Assembly: GCA_033344915.1 (NCBI GenBank)
Contig: JAWPML010000001.1
Location: 2,724,369-2,788,368, forward strand
DNA: 64,000 nucleotides
Origin: Acidimicrobiales bacterium
GTDB lineage: Bacteria; Actinomycetota; Acidimicrobiia; Acidimicrobiales; Aldehydirespiratoraceae
Reading direction: 5' to 3'
Positions within the stretch are counted from its first letter, which is position 1. Every line of letters starts with the position of its first letter. The position numbers and the translations under genes are program-made. The notes beneath the pieces were generated by a model. The model worked only from the letters and a program-made list of their open reading frames with translations. It was not told the DNA's origin and searched no databases. This document shows, piece by piece, positions 33,499 to 42,341 of this stretch.

Positions 33499-35841
33499 GT
33501 GTTCACGCGGCTCGGCAACTTCGCGGTGCGTCGTCGCGGCGTCGCTCTGACCCTGACGACGATCGTCCTCGTCATCGCCGCGATGCTCGGTCCGGGGGTG
33601 ATCGACCGGCTCGCGGGGAGCGGCTTCGACGACCCCGACGCCGACTCCGTCGCCGCGCGCGCCGAACTCGACCGGATCTTCGACACCGGCTTCCCGGATC
33701 TCGTCTTCCTGATGGAGACCAACGTCGGCACCCCGAACTCCGGGGTCGTCGACCGGGCGGTCATGCGCGACGCCGGGCTCGCGTTCACCGAGGAGATCGC
33801 CGCGATCGACGGTACCGACGACGTCGTGTCCTACTGGTCGACCGGCGACCCGGCGCTGCGGTCGATCGACGAGCGGTCGGCCCTGCTCCTCCTGCGGCTT
33901 CCCGGTGACGAGAACGACCCCGCGCGCGAGGAGCTGTCGATCCGGCTGGTGGAGGACTACGCCCGGGTCCAACGGGGACCGCTCGCCATTCGGATCGCCG
34001 GCCGAGACGCCGTCTTCGAACACATCGGCTCGATCGCCGAGAGTGACCTCACCCGCGCCGAGCTGATCGCGATTCCACTCACCCTCCTCCTGCTGATGGT
34101 CGTCTTCCGCACGGTCGTGGCGGCGCTCGTTCCCGCCCTCGTCGGCATCGCCACCCTCCTGGGCGCCCTGCTCGTGCTCTACCTGATCACCGCGTTCACC
34201 GACGTCTCGATCTTCGCGATCAATCTCGTGACGACACTCGGACTCGGGCTCGCGATCGACTACTCGCTGCTCGTCGTGAGCCGCTTCCGGGAGGAACGCG
34301 CGGCCGGCTACACGGTCGACACCGCGGTCCGACGCACCGTCCGCACGGCAGGTCGCACCGTCGCCTTCAGTGGCCTGACCGTCGCCGTGTCGCTGAGCGC
34401 CCTGCTGATCTTCCCGATCTACTTCCTGCGCTCGTTCGCCTATGCCGGCATCGGCGTCGTGGCATTCGCCCTGCTGATGTCGCTCATCGCCGTGCCCGCC
34501 GCGCTCAGCCTGCTCGGCGACCGCATCGAGTCGCTCACCGTGCGTCGACGGCCCCGCAAGCGCCACGTCATCTCGATCTGGCGGGAGCGGGCCGACCTCG
34601 TGGTCGACCACCCGTGGCGCTACCTCCTCGGCGGCACCGCGATCCTGGTCGCCCTCGCCGCGCCGTTCGCCCTCGTCGAGTGGGGCGAGGCCGACCATCG
34701 CACGCTGCCCGCCGACGACGCCATCCGTCGCACCACCGAGCAGATCCTCAACCAGTTCGACTCCTCCGAGGCCAACGCCATCCCGATGCTCGCCCTCGGC
34801 AACGTCGACAACGCCGCCGTCACCGCGCACGCGCTCGCGGTGAGTCAGCTTCCCGGCGTGACCCGCGTCGACAGCGCCACCGGGTCGTTCACCGCCGGCG
34901 CGGCCGTGGTCCCGGCCGACGACGGCGCGCGGGATCGGTTCCTGCGCGAGAGCGAGGACGCCACCTGGTTCAACATCGTGCCCTCGGTCGACCCGATCAG
35001 TGCGGCAGGCGAGCGGCTCGTCACCGACCTGCGCACTCTCGACACGCCGTTCGCGGAGACGTTGGTCGGCGGTGGTGCCGCGTCGTTCGTCGACACCAAG
35101 GCTGCGATCCTCGACAACCTCCCACTCGCCGCTGCGCTGCTCTTCGGCTCCACCTACGTCCTGCTCTTCCTGACGTTCGGAAGCCTGCTCGTTCCGCTCA
35201 AGGCCATCGTGTTGAACATCCTCAGCCTCGGCGCGACGTTCGGCATGCTCGTGGTCGTGTTCCAGGAGGGTGTGGGCGCCGGCTTCCTCGGCGTGACGGC
35301 GGCGGGCACGACGGACCTGAGCACCGTCGTACTGATCTTCGGCATCGCCTTCGGTCTGAGCATGGACTACGAGGTGTTCCTCCTGTCGCGCATCAAGGAG
35401 GAGTACGACGCGTCGGGCCACCCGCAGGACTCGGTCGTCGAAGGCATCGACCGCACCGGCCCGATCATCAGCGCAGCCGCGCTGTTGCTCACGGTGACCT
35501 TCCTCGCGACGGCCACCTCGAGCCTCGCCTTCGTGAAGATGTTCGGCCTCGGCCTCGCAGTCGCCGTCGTGACCGACGCGTTCCTCGTGCGCATCACCGT
35601 CGTGCCCGCGCTGATGACGCTCGCCGGGAAGTGGAACTGGTGGGCGCCGGGGCCGTTGCGTCGCCTCCACGATCGCTGGGGTATCCCGGACAGCGACACC
35701 GGCGTCGTCATCGACCTGCGTGACGACGAGGCGATGATCGACCTGACCCGTCCGTCGCCGTCGCGCGTCGATCTCGACCTTCGGGAAACCGAGCCGGAGA
35801 CCGAGCCGCTGTTCGCGGCGTTCCCCCGCGACGACGACTGA
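33499..35841 (+). CDS. MMPL family RND transporter
   Basis: Lipid-type RND exporter of 780 residues, from GTG 33499 with GAGGAC ahead. Topology: first membrane helix (TLTTIVLVIAAMLGPGVI), a periplasmic loop to about 185, five helices (including LGLGLAIDYSLLVVSRFREE, with the proton-relay Asp), cytosolic linker, helix 7, a second loop, and five more helices (FGIAFGLSMDYEVFLLSRIKEEYDASG). The paired D-Y motifs in helices 4 and 10 are MMPL signatures. It probably exports a lipid or hydrophobic compound under control of the divergent TetR regulator. Confidence 0.9.
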   Translation: MFTRLGNFAVRRRGVALTLTTIVLVIAAMLGPGVIDRLAGSGFDDPDADSVAARAELDRIFDTGFPDLVFLMETNVGTPNSGVVDRAVMRDAGLAFTEEIAAIDGTDDVVSYWSTGDPALRSIDERSALLLLRLPGDENDPAREELSIRLVEDYARVQRGPLAIRIAGRDAVFEHIGSIAESDLTRAELIAIPLTLLLLMVVFRTVVAALVPALVGIATLLGALLVLYLITAFTDVSIFAINLVTTLGLGLAIDYSLLVVSRFREERAAGYTVDTAVRRTVRTAGRTVAFSGLTVAVSLSALLIFPIYFLRSFAYAGIGVVAFALLMSLIAVPAALSLLGDRIESLTVRRRPRKRHVISIWRERADLVVDHPWRYLLGGTAILVALAAPFALVEWGEADHRTLPADDAIRRTTEQILNQFDSSEANAIPMLALGNVDNAAVTAHALAVSQLPGVTRVDSATGSFTAGAAVVPADDGARDRFLRESEDATWFNIVPSVDPISAAGERLVTDLRTLDTPFAETLVGGGAASFVDTKAAILDNLPLAAALLFGSTYVLLFLTFGSLLVPLKAIVLNILSLGATFGMLVVVFQEGVGAGFLGVTAAGTTDLSTVVLIFGIAFGLSMDYEVFLLSRIKEEYDASGHPQDSVVEGIDRTGPIISAAALLLTVTFLATATSSLAFVKMFGLGLAVAVVTDAFLVRITVVPALMTLAGKWNWWAPGPLRRLHDRWGIPDSDTGVVIDLRDDEAMIDLTRPSPSRVDLDLRETEPETEPLFAAFPRDDD

Positions 35842-35928
35842 CGTCGACGCGACCGCGGGGCGCGGCGTTCCTCATGAGCCGCGGCTTCGTGTTCTAGCGT
35901 CCTCGCCGGTGCCATGAAGGGGGCAGGA

Positions 35929-37074
35929 ATGGAAGAGTTCTTCGAGACGTTGGGCGACGAAGCGCGGGCGCGCCTCGAACCGTCCGTCAAGGGTGCGATC
36001 ACCGCAGCCGCCGCCGTGCTCGCGTGGATCGGCCTGATGGCCATCGCCGTGGACAATGTCGAGCCCGACAGCACCAATGTCATGGGCATCTTCCTCGGCC
36101 TCCTGGCGCTCGGGGCCGGGCACGGCATCATCGCCGGACTCGATCCGTCGGTGCGGCCGGCCGGGGTCGCCCTCATCGCTCTCGGCACGGTGCAGGCCCT
36201 CGGGTTCATGTTCGACGACCTCGACTCGCCGACCGCCCTGCTGTTCCTGCTCGTCCTCGCCTACGGGGCCCAGTACGCATTCGGGCCCGCTCGCGGGGCC
36301 ACGACCCTGCTCACGCTGGGACTGCTCTCGGGTTGGGCGTTCATCATCGACGCGGCGGCCGGCGATCCCGACGCCCGCTCGATCCGGGACGGATCGGTCT
36401 TCCTCGACGATTCATTCGTCAACGTGCCCGACTCGAGCTTCACCCGGGGTGACGACACCGTCGCCTATCTGAGCCTGCTCATCGGCGCGGGCTTGCTGCT
36501 CGCAGTGCGCGTCCTCGACCGGCGGGGATGGCGCGGCATCGCGACGTCGGCCGTCATCGTCGGCGACATCGCGTTCGTGGTCGGCGTGTTCGGCGTGCTC
36601 GGGACGTTCGACAACGACACGGCCGGTTCGATGCTGGTGCTGGCCGCCGGTGTCGTGCTCGCCCTCTGCGCCGCGCCGGGAGGCCGCCGCTTCTCCACCT
36701 GGCTCGGCGGGATCGGCGTGTTCGCCGGGCTCGTCGCGCTGATCACCACCACGATGGAACCCGACGATGCGGTCCAGTTCGGTCTGGTGTGTGTGCTGAT
36801 CGGCGGATCCATCGTGGTCGCCGGTGCCTACCTCGACCTCGACTCGCTGCGCACCAACCAGCCGGTGGGCACCACCACGACGGACTGGTCGGCCCCCGAT
36901 CCGGCCGCGGAGCCGGTGCCCGACCCGGCCCCGGCCGCGCCCGACCCGGCCCCGGCGGCGGAAGGCTGGCACCCGGATCCGTCGGGCCGCCACGAGCTGC
37001 GCTACCACGACGGCGCCGCCTGGACGGCGCATGTGTCCGACGGCGGCGCGACCTCCACCGACGAAGGGCTCTAG
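35929..37074 (+). CDS. Polytopic membrane protein with C-terminal DUF2510
   Basis: 381 residues from ATG 35929, chosen because GGGGG lies 5-6 bases upstream; ATG 35914 would add five residues. About ten hydrophobic helices (for example AAAAVLAWIGLMAIAV, VMGIFLGLLALGAGHGIIAGL, SMLVLAAGVVLALCAA) are followed by a Pro/Ala/Asp-rich linker with repeats of PDPAPAA and a terminal DUF2510 module (EGWHPDPSGRHELRYHDGAAWTAH). Second DUF2510 protein of the window, with the module at the opposite end from the first. Function unknown. The stop overlaps that of the convergent DUF222 gene. Confidence 0.78.
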   Translation: MEEFFETLGDEARARLEPSVKGAITAAAAVLAWIGLMAIAVDNVEPDSTNVMGIFLGLLALGAGHGIIAGLDPSVRPAGVALIALGTVQALGFMFDDLDSPTALLFLLVLAYGAQYAFGPARGATTLLTLGLLSGWAFIIDAAAGDPDARSIRDGSVFLDDSFVNVPDSSFTRGDDTVAYLSLLIGAGLLLAVRVLDRRGWRGIATSAVIVGDIAFVVGVFGVLGTFDNDTAGSMLVLAAGVVLALCAAPGGRRFSTWLGGIGVFAGLVALITTTMEPDDAVQFGLVCVLIGGSIVVAGAYLDLDSLRTNQPVGTTTTDWSAPDPAAEPVPDPAPAAPDPAPAAEGWHPDPSGRHELRYHDGAAWTAHVSDGGATSTDEGL

Positions 37075-38462
37075 CCCGAGCTGGGTTCCTCATCGGCGGC
37101 GGACGTCCCCGCGGGGACGTCGGCCATCGCTCGTACTCGCAGGCAGTGTTCGGCGATCACCGACACCGCGAACCGGAAGTCGAGCGGATCGCGGTGCCAG
37201 ATCGACTCGATGGCTGACGCCGGCACCGCCTCGCCCCCGCTGTCATTGCGCACCGCCCGTGCGTCGCCTTCCAGCGGCTCCACGGTGGCCGGCGTGCCCT
37301 CGGGATCGCTCCAGACCACCGCCCCTTGCGTGAGCGCGACGGACCACCCGCCCTCGTGGACCGCCGAGTGGTGATGACCGCAGAGCAGGACGAGGTTGGC
37401 GAGCTCGGTCGGCCCGCCGTCGACCCAGTGGACGATGTGGTGAGCATGGAGCCACGAACCGGCCCCGCACCCGGGAAAGCGGCACATGCCCCGATCCCGA
37501 CGGTGCAGGGCGCGGCGTAGCCGCCGATTGATCACCCGCGTTTCGCGGCCTTCGTCGCAACCGTGACCCTCGTGATCCACGACCACCGATGCCCGGATGT
37601 CACACGCCCACCGGCGGGCCACCTCCGGCGCGATCCGCTCGCCACCCAGCGTGCACTCGCCCGGGTCACCGTCCGCACCGTCGGCGATCTCGGCCAGCGT
37701 GTCGGTGTCGACGATCAGTTGGAGCCGCCCGACGTCGCCCCGCTCCGCCGCCGCGGGCTCGGCCGCGAGGGCCTGCTCGGCTATCTGGAGCAGCGCATCG
37801 GCCCGCACCGCCGCCAGTCCACCCCGTTCGGCGATCACGTCCCGTCGCGTTCGATCCGACCCGGCCACGGCACCGTCGATCATCCGCGACGCCACCACCT
37901 CGATCGCCGCCGCGATCGTCGCCACCGCATCCGTGGGCGCATCCACCTTGATGTGGCTCATCCCACCGTTTCCCGAGACCCGTACCACCCGGCGGCGTTC
38001 GTGAGCCACCCGCGCGTCGCGGGTCTCGTTCTCGTCGATCGCCTTGCGAACGCCCGACACGATCCGGTCGAGCTCGGATCCCGTGCTGTGGCGGGCCTGG
38101 ATCAGCCAGTCCTCGTCGTCGGCCGCCGTCGCCACCCGGGTGACGGCCCGCACCTTCGAGTAGGACAGCTCACCCGCCGCGAACGAGGCCCGGATCGCCG
38201 GCAGCGACTCGAGGGCCCGGGCCACCCGCACCTTCTCGCGAGCAGTGTGGAGCGACTCCCCGCACTTCCACGACATCCACTCGGCACACGACCGGCAGCT
38301 CCAGGTCTTCCATCCCTCACGTCGGTCGTATTCCGCGATCCACGCCAACAGCCGGGCCGTGGCCGCCGCCAGATTGCCCGACCAGGACATGATCTCGACC
38401 TCGATCCGCTCCAGCGGGATGTCGTCGTTGCCCGCCATGATCGGGCCTGCGTCGCTGCTCAT
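37071..38462 (-). CDS. DUF222 / HNH endonuclease domain protein (13E12 repeat family)
   Basis: 463 residues from ATG 38462, with GGAGG 5 bases ahead. An N-terminal DUF222 domain (about 20-300) is followed by an HNH nuclease motif: RDRGMCRFPGCG, then HAHHIVHWVDGGPTELANLVLLC and HHHSAVHEGGW, with metal-binding Cys and His all present. This family includes the REP13E12 elements of Mycobacterium tuberculosis and is common in actinobacteria, often in many copies; its role is not settled. The last coding bases contain a 20-bp palindrome (encoding DVPAGTS) also found three times upstream of the gene. That arrangement suggests the gene and the repeat are linked. Confidence 0.87.
   Translation of the reverse strand: MSSDAGPIMAGNDDIPLERIEVEIMSWSGNLAAATARLLAWIAEYDRREGWKTWSCRSCAEWMSWKCGESLHTAREKVRVARALESLPAIRASFAAGELSYSKVRAVTRVATAADDEDWLIQARHSTGSELDRIVSGVRKAIDENETRDARVAHERRRVVRVSGNGGMSHIKVDAPTDAVATIAAAIEVVASRMIDGAVAGSDRTRRDVIAERGGLAAVRADALLQIAEQALAAEPAAAERGDVGRLQLIVDTDTLAEIADGADGDPGECTLGGERIAPEVARRWACDIRASVVVDHEGHGCDEGRETRVINRRLRRALHRRDRGMCRFPGCGAGSWLHAHHIVHWVDGGPTELANLVLLCGHHHSAVHEGGWSVALTQGAVVWSDPEGTPATVEPLEGDARAVRNDSGGEAVPASAIESIWHRDPLDFRFAVSVIAEHCLRVRAMADVPAGTSAADEEPSSG
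37102..37121. repeat. Palindrome GACGTCCCCGCGGGGACGTC, copy 1
   Basis: Perfect 20-bp palindrome inside the 3' end of the DUF222/HNH gene, read there as D-V-P-A-G-T-S. The core GTCCCCGCGGGGAC recurs at 38545, 38723, 38937 and 48116. Confidence 0.85.
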
Positions 38463-38544
38463 CGGATCCTCCGGATTTTCGTCGTCGTTGCACCCCAAAG
38501 TACCGACGGGGTATGACACCCTCCGGAGCGTTCGCCGCCCGAAA

Positions 38545-38562
38545 ACGTCCCCGCGGGGACGT
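38545..38562. repeat. Palindrome ACGTCCCCGCGGGGACGT, copy 2
   Basis: Perfect 18-bp palindrome in the gap between the divergent DUF222/HNH and DUF3024 genes, 82 bases from the former's start and 25 from the latter's. It lies where a shared operator would be expected. Confidence 0.85.
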
Positions 38563-38587
38563 CCCCCATCCTGCGAAGGAGCACCCG

Positions 38588-38932
38588 ATGCCCATCCCCT
38601 CCGCCGACCTCGACGAGATCCAACGGTGGATCGAGACCAAGAACGGTGGGTCCGGCGACCGGTGCGACGACATACGGCTCGAGGCGGACGTAGGTGCACG
38701 GGCGGTCACGATCCTCGAGTCCCGTCCCCGCGGGGACGACTCCGCCGATTCCGAGCCGGACCGGCGACGGATCGCCCGGCTCCGTTTCACGGCGTCGCGC
38801 AACGAATGGAGGCTCTACCGGACAGATCATCGCGGGCGCTTCACGGTCCACAAGGAAGCGGCCCCGACTCCGCTGATCGGCCCCCTCCTCGTCGAGATCG
38901 ACGACGACCCGACCGGCGTGTTCTGGGACTGA
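38588..38932 (+). CDS. DUF3024 domain-containing protein
   Basis: A 114-residue protein. ATG 38588 is preferred, with AAGGAG 6 bases upstream; a longer frame from 38513 would include palindrome copy 2 and lacks a ribosome site. The family pattern is clear: DDIRLEADVGARAVTILESRPRGD, RRIARLRFTASRNEWRLYRTDHRGRFTVH, ending LVEIDDDPTGVFWD. DUF3024 proteins are small and of unknown function. Palindrome copy 3 is embedded in frame in the ESRPRGDD segment, at the point where relatives usually have RPPW, so it may be an insertion. Confidence 0.82.
   Translation: MPIPSADLDEIQRWIETKNGGSGDRCDDIRLEADVGARAVTILESRPRGDDSADSEPDRRRIARLRFTASRNEWRLYRTDHRGRFTVHKEAAPTPLIGPLLVEIDDDPTGVFWD
38723..38738. repeat. Palindrome CGTCCCCGCGGGGACG, copy 3
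   Basis: Perfect 16-bp palindrome inside the DUF3024 gene, read as R-P-R-G-D, a different frame from copies 1 and 5. Confidence 0.85.
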
Positions 38933-38936
38933 CGCG

Positions 38937-38956
38937 GACGTCCCCGCGGGGACGTC
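38937..38956. repeat. Palindrome GACGTCCCCGCGGGGACGTC, copy 4
   Basis: Perfect 20-bp palindrome, identical to copy 1, starting five bases after the DUF3024 stop and 46 bases before ileS. It could act as a terminator for DUF3024; identity to copy 1 over all 20 bases argues for a mobile origin. Confidence 0.85.
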
Positions 38957-39002
38957 GAAACCTGACCCGACCGGCCACCGGCCCCCGGTAGCCTCCATCC
39001 CC

Positions 39003-42000
39003 ATGAGTGCAGCCGAGAACGCAGGCGCGGACGCGCCCTACCCGCATGTCGAGAGTCCGGATCTTCCGGGCATCGAGCGGCGCATTCTCGAGCGGTGGGA
39101 GACCGCGAAGACGTTCGAGGAATCGGTCGAGCAACGTCCCGTCACCATCGACGGCGCGAACAACGAATACGTCTTCTACGACGGTCCGCCGTTCGCCAAC
39201 GGCCTCCCCCACCACGGCCATCTGCTCACCGGCTACGTGAAGGACGTCGTCCCCCGCTACCAGACGATGCAGGGCAAGCGGGTCGAGCGCCGTTTCGGCT
39301 GGGACTGCCACGGCCTGCCCGCCGAGATGGAGGCCGAGAAGGAGCTCCCGGTCAGCGGCCGGGCGTCGATCATCGAGTACGGCATCGAGCGGTTCAACGA
39401 GTACTGCCGCACCTCGGTGCTGAAGTACACGCAGGACTGGGAGGAGACCGTCACCCGTCAGGCTCGCTGGGTCGACTTCGAGAACGACTACAAGACGATG
39501 GACATCGACTACATGGAGTCGGTGATGTGGGCGTTCAAGCAGCTCTGGGACAAGGGCCTCGTCTACCAGGCCAACCGGGTGCTGCCCTACAGCTGGGGCG
39601 CGGAGACGCCCCTGTCGAACCACGAGATCCGTCTCGACGACGCGACGCGGCCCCGTCAGGACCCCGCGATCACCGTCGCGTTCACGCTCGACGATCCGCA
39701 CGGCATCCCGGGCAGCGCCGATGTCGACGGCGGCCATCTCCCCGCGGGCAGCCCGGTCGCGATCCTCGCGTGGACCACCACGCCGTGGACCCTGCCGTCG
39801 AACCTCGCCCTCGCGGTCGGCCCGGACCTCGACTATGCCGTCATGGCGGACGCGGACGGCACCCGCTACATCCTCGGCGAGGCGGTGCTCGAGCAGTACG
39901 ACAAGCAGCTCGAGAACGCGGAGCAGGTCGGCACCGTGAAGGGCTCCGACCTCGTCGGACGCACCTACCAACCCCTGCTCCCCTACTTCGCCGACATGGC
40001 GGAGGTCGATCCGGCGAAGCCCCACCACGGCACGAACCGAGCGTTCGTCGTGCTCGCCGGCGACTTCATCGACACGTCCGAGGGCACCGGTGTCGTCCAC
40101 ATGGCGCCCGGCTTCGGCGAGGACGACCAGCGGGTCGGCGAGGAGGCCGGCATCGGGATGGTCGTGCCCGTCGACGATTCGGGCCGCTTCACCGACGATG
40201 TCGTGGAGTGGGCCGGGCAGAACGTGCTCGAGGCGAACAGCGACATCATCCGCCACCTGCGCGAGACCGGACAGCTCGTCCGCCACGACAGCTACACGCA
40301 CAACTACCCCCACTGCTGGCGCACGGACACGCCGATCATCTACAAGGCGATGCCGTCCTGGTACGTGGAGGTCACGGCCATCCGGGACCGGCTGCTGGAG
40401 ACCAACCAGGAGATCAACTGGGTCCCGTCGCACATCCGCGACGGCCGCTTCGGCATGTGGTTGGAGGGCGCCCGCGACTGGTCGATCAGCCGCAACCGCT
40501 TCTGGGGTTCGCCGATCCCCGTCTGGGTCAGCGACGACCCGGCCTACCCCCGCACGGACGTCTACGGCAGTCTCGACGAACTCGAGGCCGACTTCGGTGT
40601 GCGACCGGACAACCTGCACCGCCCGTTCATCGACGAGCTCACCCGCCCCAACCCGGACGACCCGACGGGGAAGTCCACCATGCGCCGCGTGCCGGAGGTG
40701 CTCGACTGCTGGTTCGAGTCCGGCTCCATGCCGTTCGCCCAGGTGCACTATCCGTTCGAGAACAAGGAGTGGTTCGACGAGCACTTCCCGGCGGACTTCA
40801 TCGTCGAGTACATCAACCAGTCGCGCGGCTGGTTCTACACGATGCACGTCCTGTCCACGGCGCTGTTCGACCGTCACGGCTTCGACAACGCGATCTGCCA
40901 CGGCATCCTGCTCGCCGACGACGGGGCCAAGCTCTCCAAGAAGCTGCGCAACTACACGGAGCCGTCCGAGATCTTCGAGAAGCAGGGCGCCGACGCGCTG
41001 CGGTGGTACTTCATGTCCACCAACATCGTGCGGGGCGGCGACACGCGGATCTCCGACCAGGCGATCGACGACGTCGTCCGCCAGGTGATCCTGCCGATCT
41101 GGAACGCGTATTCCTTCTTCACGCTCTACGCAAACGTCGAAGGCCATCGGGCCACCTTCCGGACCGACTCGACCGAGCTGCTCGATCGCTACATCCTCGC
41201 CAAGACCCGCGACCTCGTCGCGGCCACCGAGTCGCGCATGGACGCCTACGACCTGCCGGGCGCGGCGATGGAGACCCAGTCGTTCATCGACGCGCTGAAC
41301 AACTGGTACATCCGACGCTCGCGCGATCGCTTCTGGGGCAGCGCGGGTGGCGGGGCCGACACCGATGGTCTCGACACGCTCTACACCGTGCTGCTCACCC
41401 TCGTGCAGGTCGCCGCGCCGCTGCTGCCGATGATCACCGAGGAGATCTGGCTGGGGTTGACGGGCGGCGACGCCGACCAACCCGACTCGGTGCATCTGTG
41501 TGACTGGCCGGACGCCGACGCCTATCCGGCGAACTCGGCCCTGGTCGCGGCGATGGACCGTCTGCGTGACGTCGCGTCGACCGGCCTGCGTCTGCGCGAG
41601 GACCAGGGGCTGCGGGTGCGCCTCCCCCTCGCGTCGGTCACGGTCGCGGGCCGAGACGCGGGCACGCTCGAGCCCTTCGCCGACCTCCTCGCCGACGAGC
41701 TCAACGTGAAGTCCGTCCACCTCACCGAGGAGATCGGGTCGCTGGCAACATTCGTGCTCCGGCCCGACGGCAAGGCCCTCGGGCCCCGACTCGGCAAGGA
41801 CGTGCAGACCGTCTTCGGCGCGGCGAAGTCGGGCGACTGGTCGCCCAACGACGACGGCACGGTCACCGCGGCGGGCCATGTGCTCGCCGAGGACGAGTAC
41901 GAGCTCGCGCTCGAGTCGCCTGACGACGTCGTGGCGGCCGCCCTGCGATCGAACGACGCCGTGGTCACCCTCGACACCGAGGTCACCGAGGCACTCGCCG

Positions 42001-42263
42001 CGGAGGGCCTCGCCCGCGACATCGTGCGGGAGGTGCAGAACGCCCGCAAGGCCGAGGACCTCGTCGTCACCGACCGCATCGAGGTCTGGTTCGAGGTCGA
42101 GTCCGCCGCGGCAGCCGAGGCGATCACCGCCCACGACGCCTACATCGCCGACCAGGTGCTCGCGACATCGCTCACCATCGGCGCCGGCCCCGACGACCTC
42201 CGCATCCACGAGGCCACCATCGACGGCGAACCCTTCCGCTTCACCCTCCACCCCACGGTCTGA
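39003..42263 (+). CDS. ileS: Isoleucine--tRNA ligase
   Basis: Class I aminoacyl-tRNA synthetase charging tRNA-Ile, 1086 residues. The HIGH motif appears as HHGH (residues 70-73, in PPFANGLPHHGHLLTGY) and the KMSKS loop as KLSKK near residue 643 (GAKLSKKLRNY). The editing (CP1) domain contains AWTTTPWTLPSN and GTGVVHMAPGFGEDD. Length and the GWDCHGLPAEMEAEKEL sequence fit the eukaryote-like IleRS2 type, which is typically insensitive to mupirocin. Only 46 bases separate it from the upstream palindrome, so there is no room for the T-box leader found before ileS in some other actinobacteria. Confidence 0.96.
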   Translation: MSAAENAGADAPYPHVESPDLPGIERRILERWETAKTFEESVEQRPVTIDGANNEYVFYDGPPFANGLPHHGHLLTGYVKDVVPRYQTMQGKRVERRFGWDCHGLPAEMEAEKELPVSGRASIIEYGIERFNEYCRTSVLKYTQDWEETVTRQARWVDFENDYKTMDIDYMESVMWAFKQLWDKGLVYQANRVLPYSWGAETPLSNHEIRLDDATRPRQDPAITVAFTLDDPHGIPGSADVDGGHLPAGSPVAILAWTTTPWTLPSNLALAVGPDLDYAVMADADGTRYILGEAVLEQYDKQLENAEQVGTVKGSDLVGRTYQPLLPYFADMAEVDPAKPHHGTNRAFVVLAGDFIDTSEGTGVVHMAPGFGEDDQRVGEEAGIGMVVPVDDSGRFTDDVVEWAGQNVLEANSDIIRHLRETGQLVRHDSYTHNYPHCWRTDTPIIYKAMPSWYVEVTAIRDRLLETNQEINWVPSHIRDGRFGMWLEGARDWSISRNRFWGSPIPVWVSDDPAYPRTDVYGSLDELEADFGVRPDNLHRPFIDELTRPNPDDPTGKSTMRRVPEVLDCWFESGSMPFAQVHYPFENKEWFDEHFPADFIVEYINQSRGWFYTMHVLSTALFDRHGFDNAICHGILLADDGAKLSKKLRNYTEPSEIFEKQGADALRWYFMSTNIVRGGDTRISDQAIDDVVRQVILPIWNAYSFFTLYANVEGHRATFRTDSTELLDRYILAKTRDLVAATESRMDAYDLPGAAMETQSFIDALNNWYIRRSRDRFWGSAGGGADTDGLDTLYTVLLTLVQVAAPLLPMITEEIWLGLTGGDADQPDSVHLCDWPDADAYPANSALVAAMDRLRDVASTGLRLREDQGLRVRLPLASVTVAGRDAGTLEPFADLLADELNVKSVHLTEEIGSLATFVLRPDGKALGPRLGKDVQTVFGAAKSGDWSPNDDGTVTAAGHVLAEDEYELALESPDDVVAAALRSNDAVVTLDTEVTEALAAEGLARDIVREVQNARKAEDLVVTDRIEVWFEVESAAAAEAITAHDAYIADQVLATSLTIGAGPDDLRIHEATIDGEPFRFTLHPTV

Positions 42264-42341
42264 CCCCCGCTTCACCTGCGCCGCCCGACAGACCGTGGCG
42301 TCCACGAGCGGGGGCGAAGCCCTGCGAGCTACCGTCGTTCG

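Noticed and set aside
38957-39002. T-box leader before ileS
   Set aside because: Only 46 bases separate the palindrome from the start, too short for a T-box, and no T-box sequence is seen.
42258-42320. GTCTGACCCCC at the ileS stop and a weak long-loop hairpin with GCGGGGG
   Set aside because: Resembles half of the GGGGTCAGACCCC repeat but has no palindromic arm; the hairpin loop is over 30 bases. Not strong enough to call a fourth copy or terminator.
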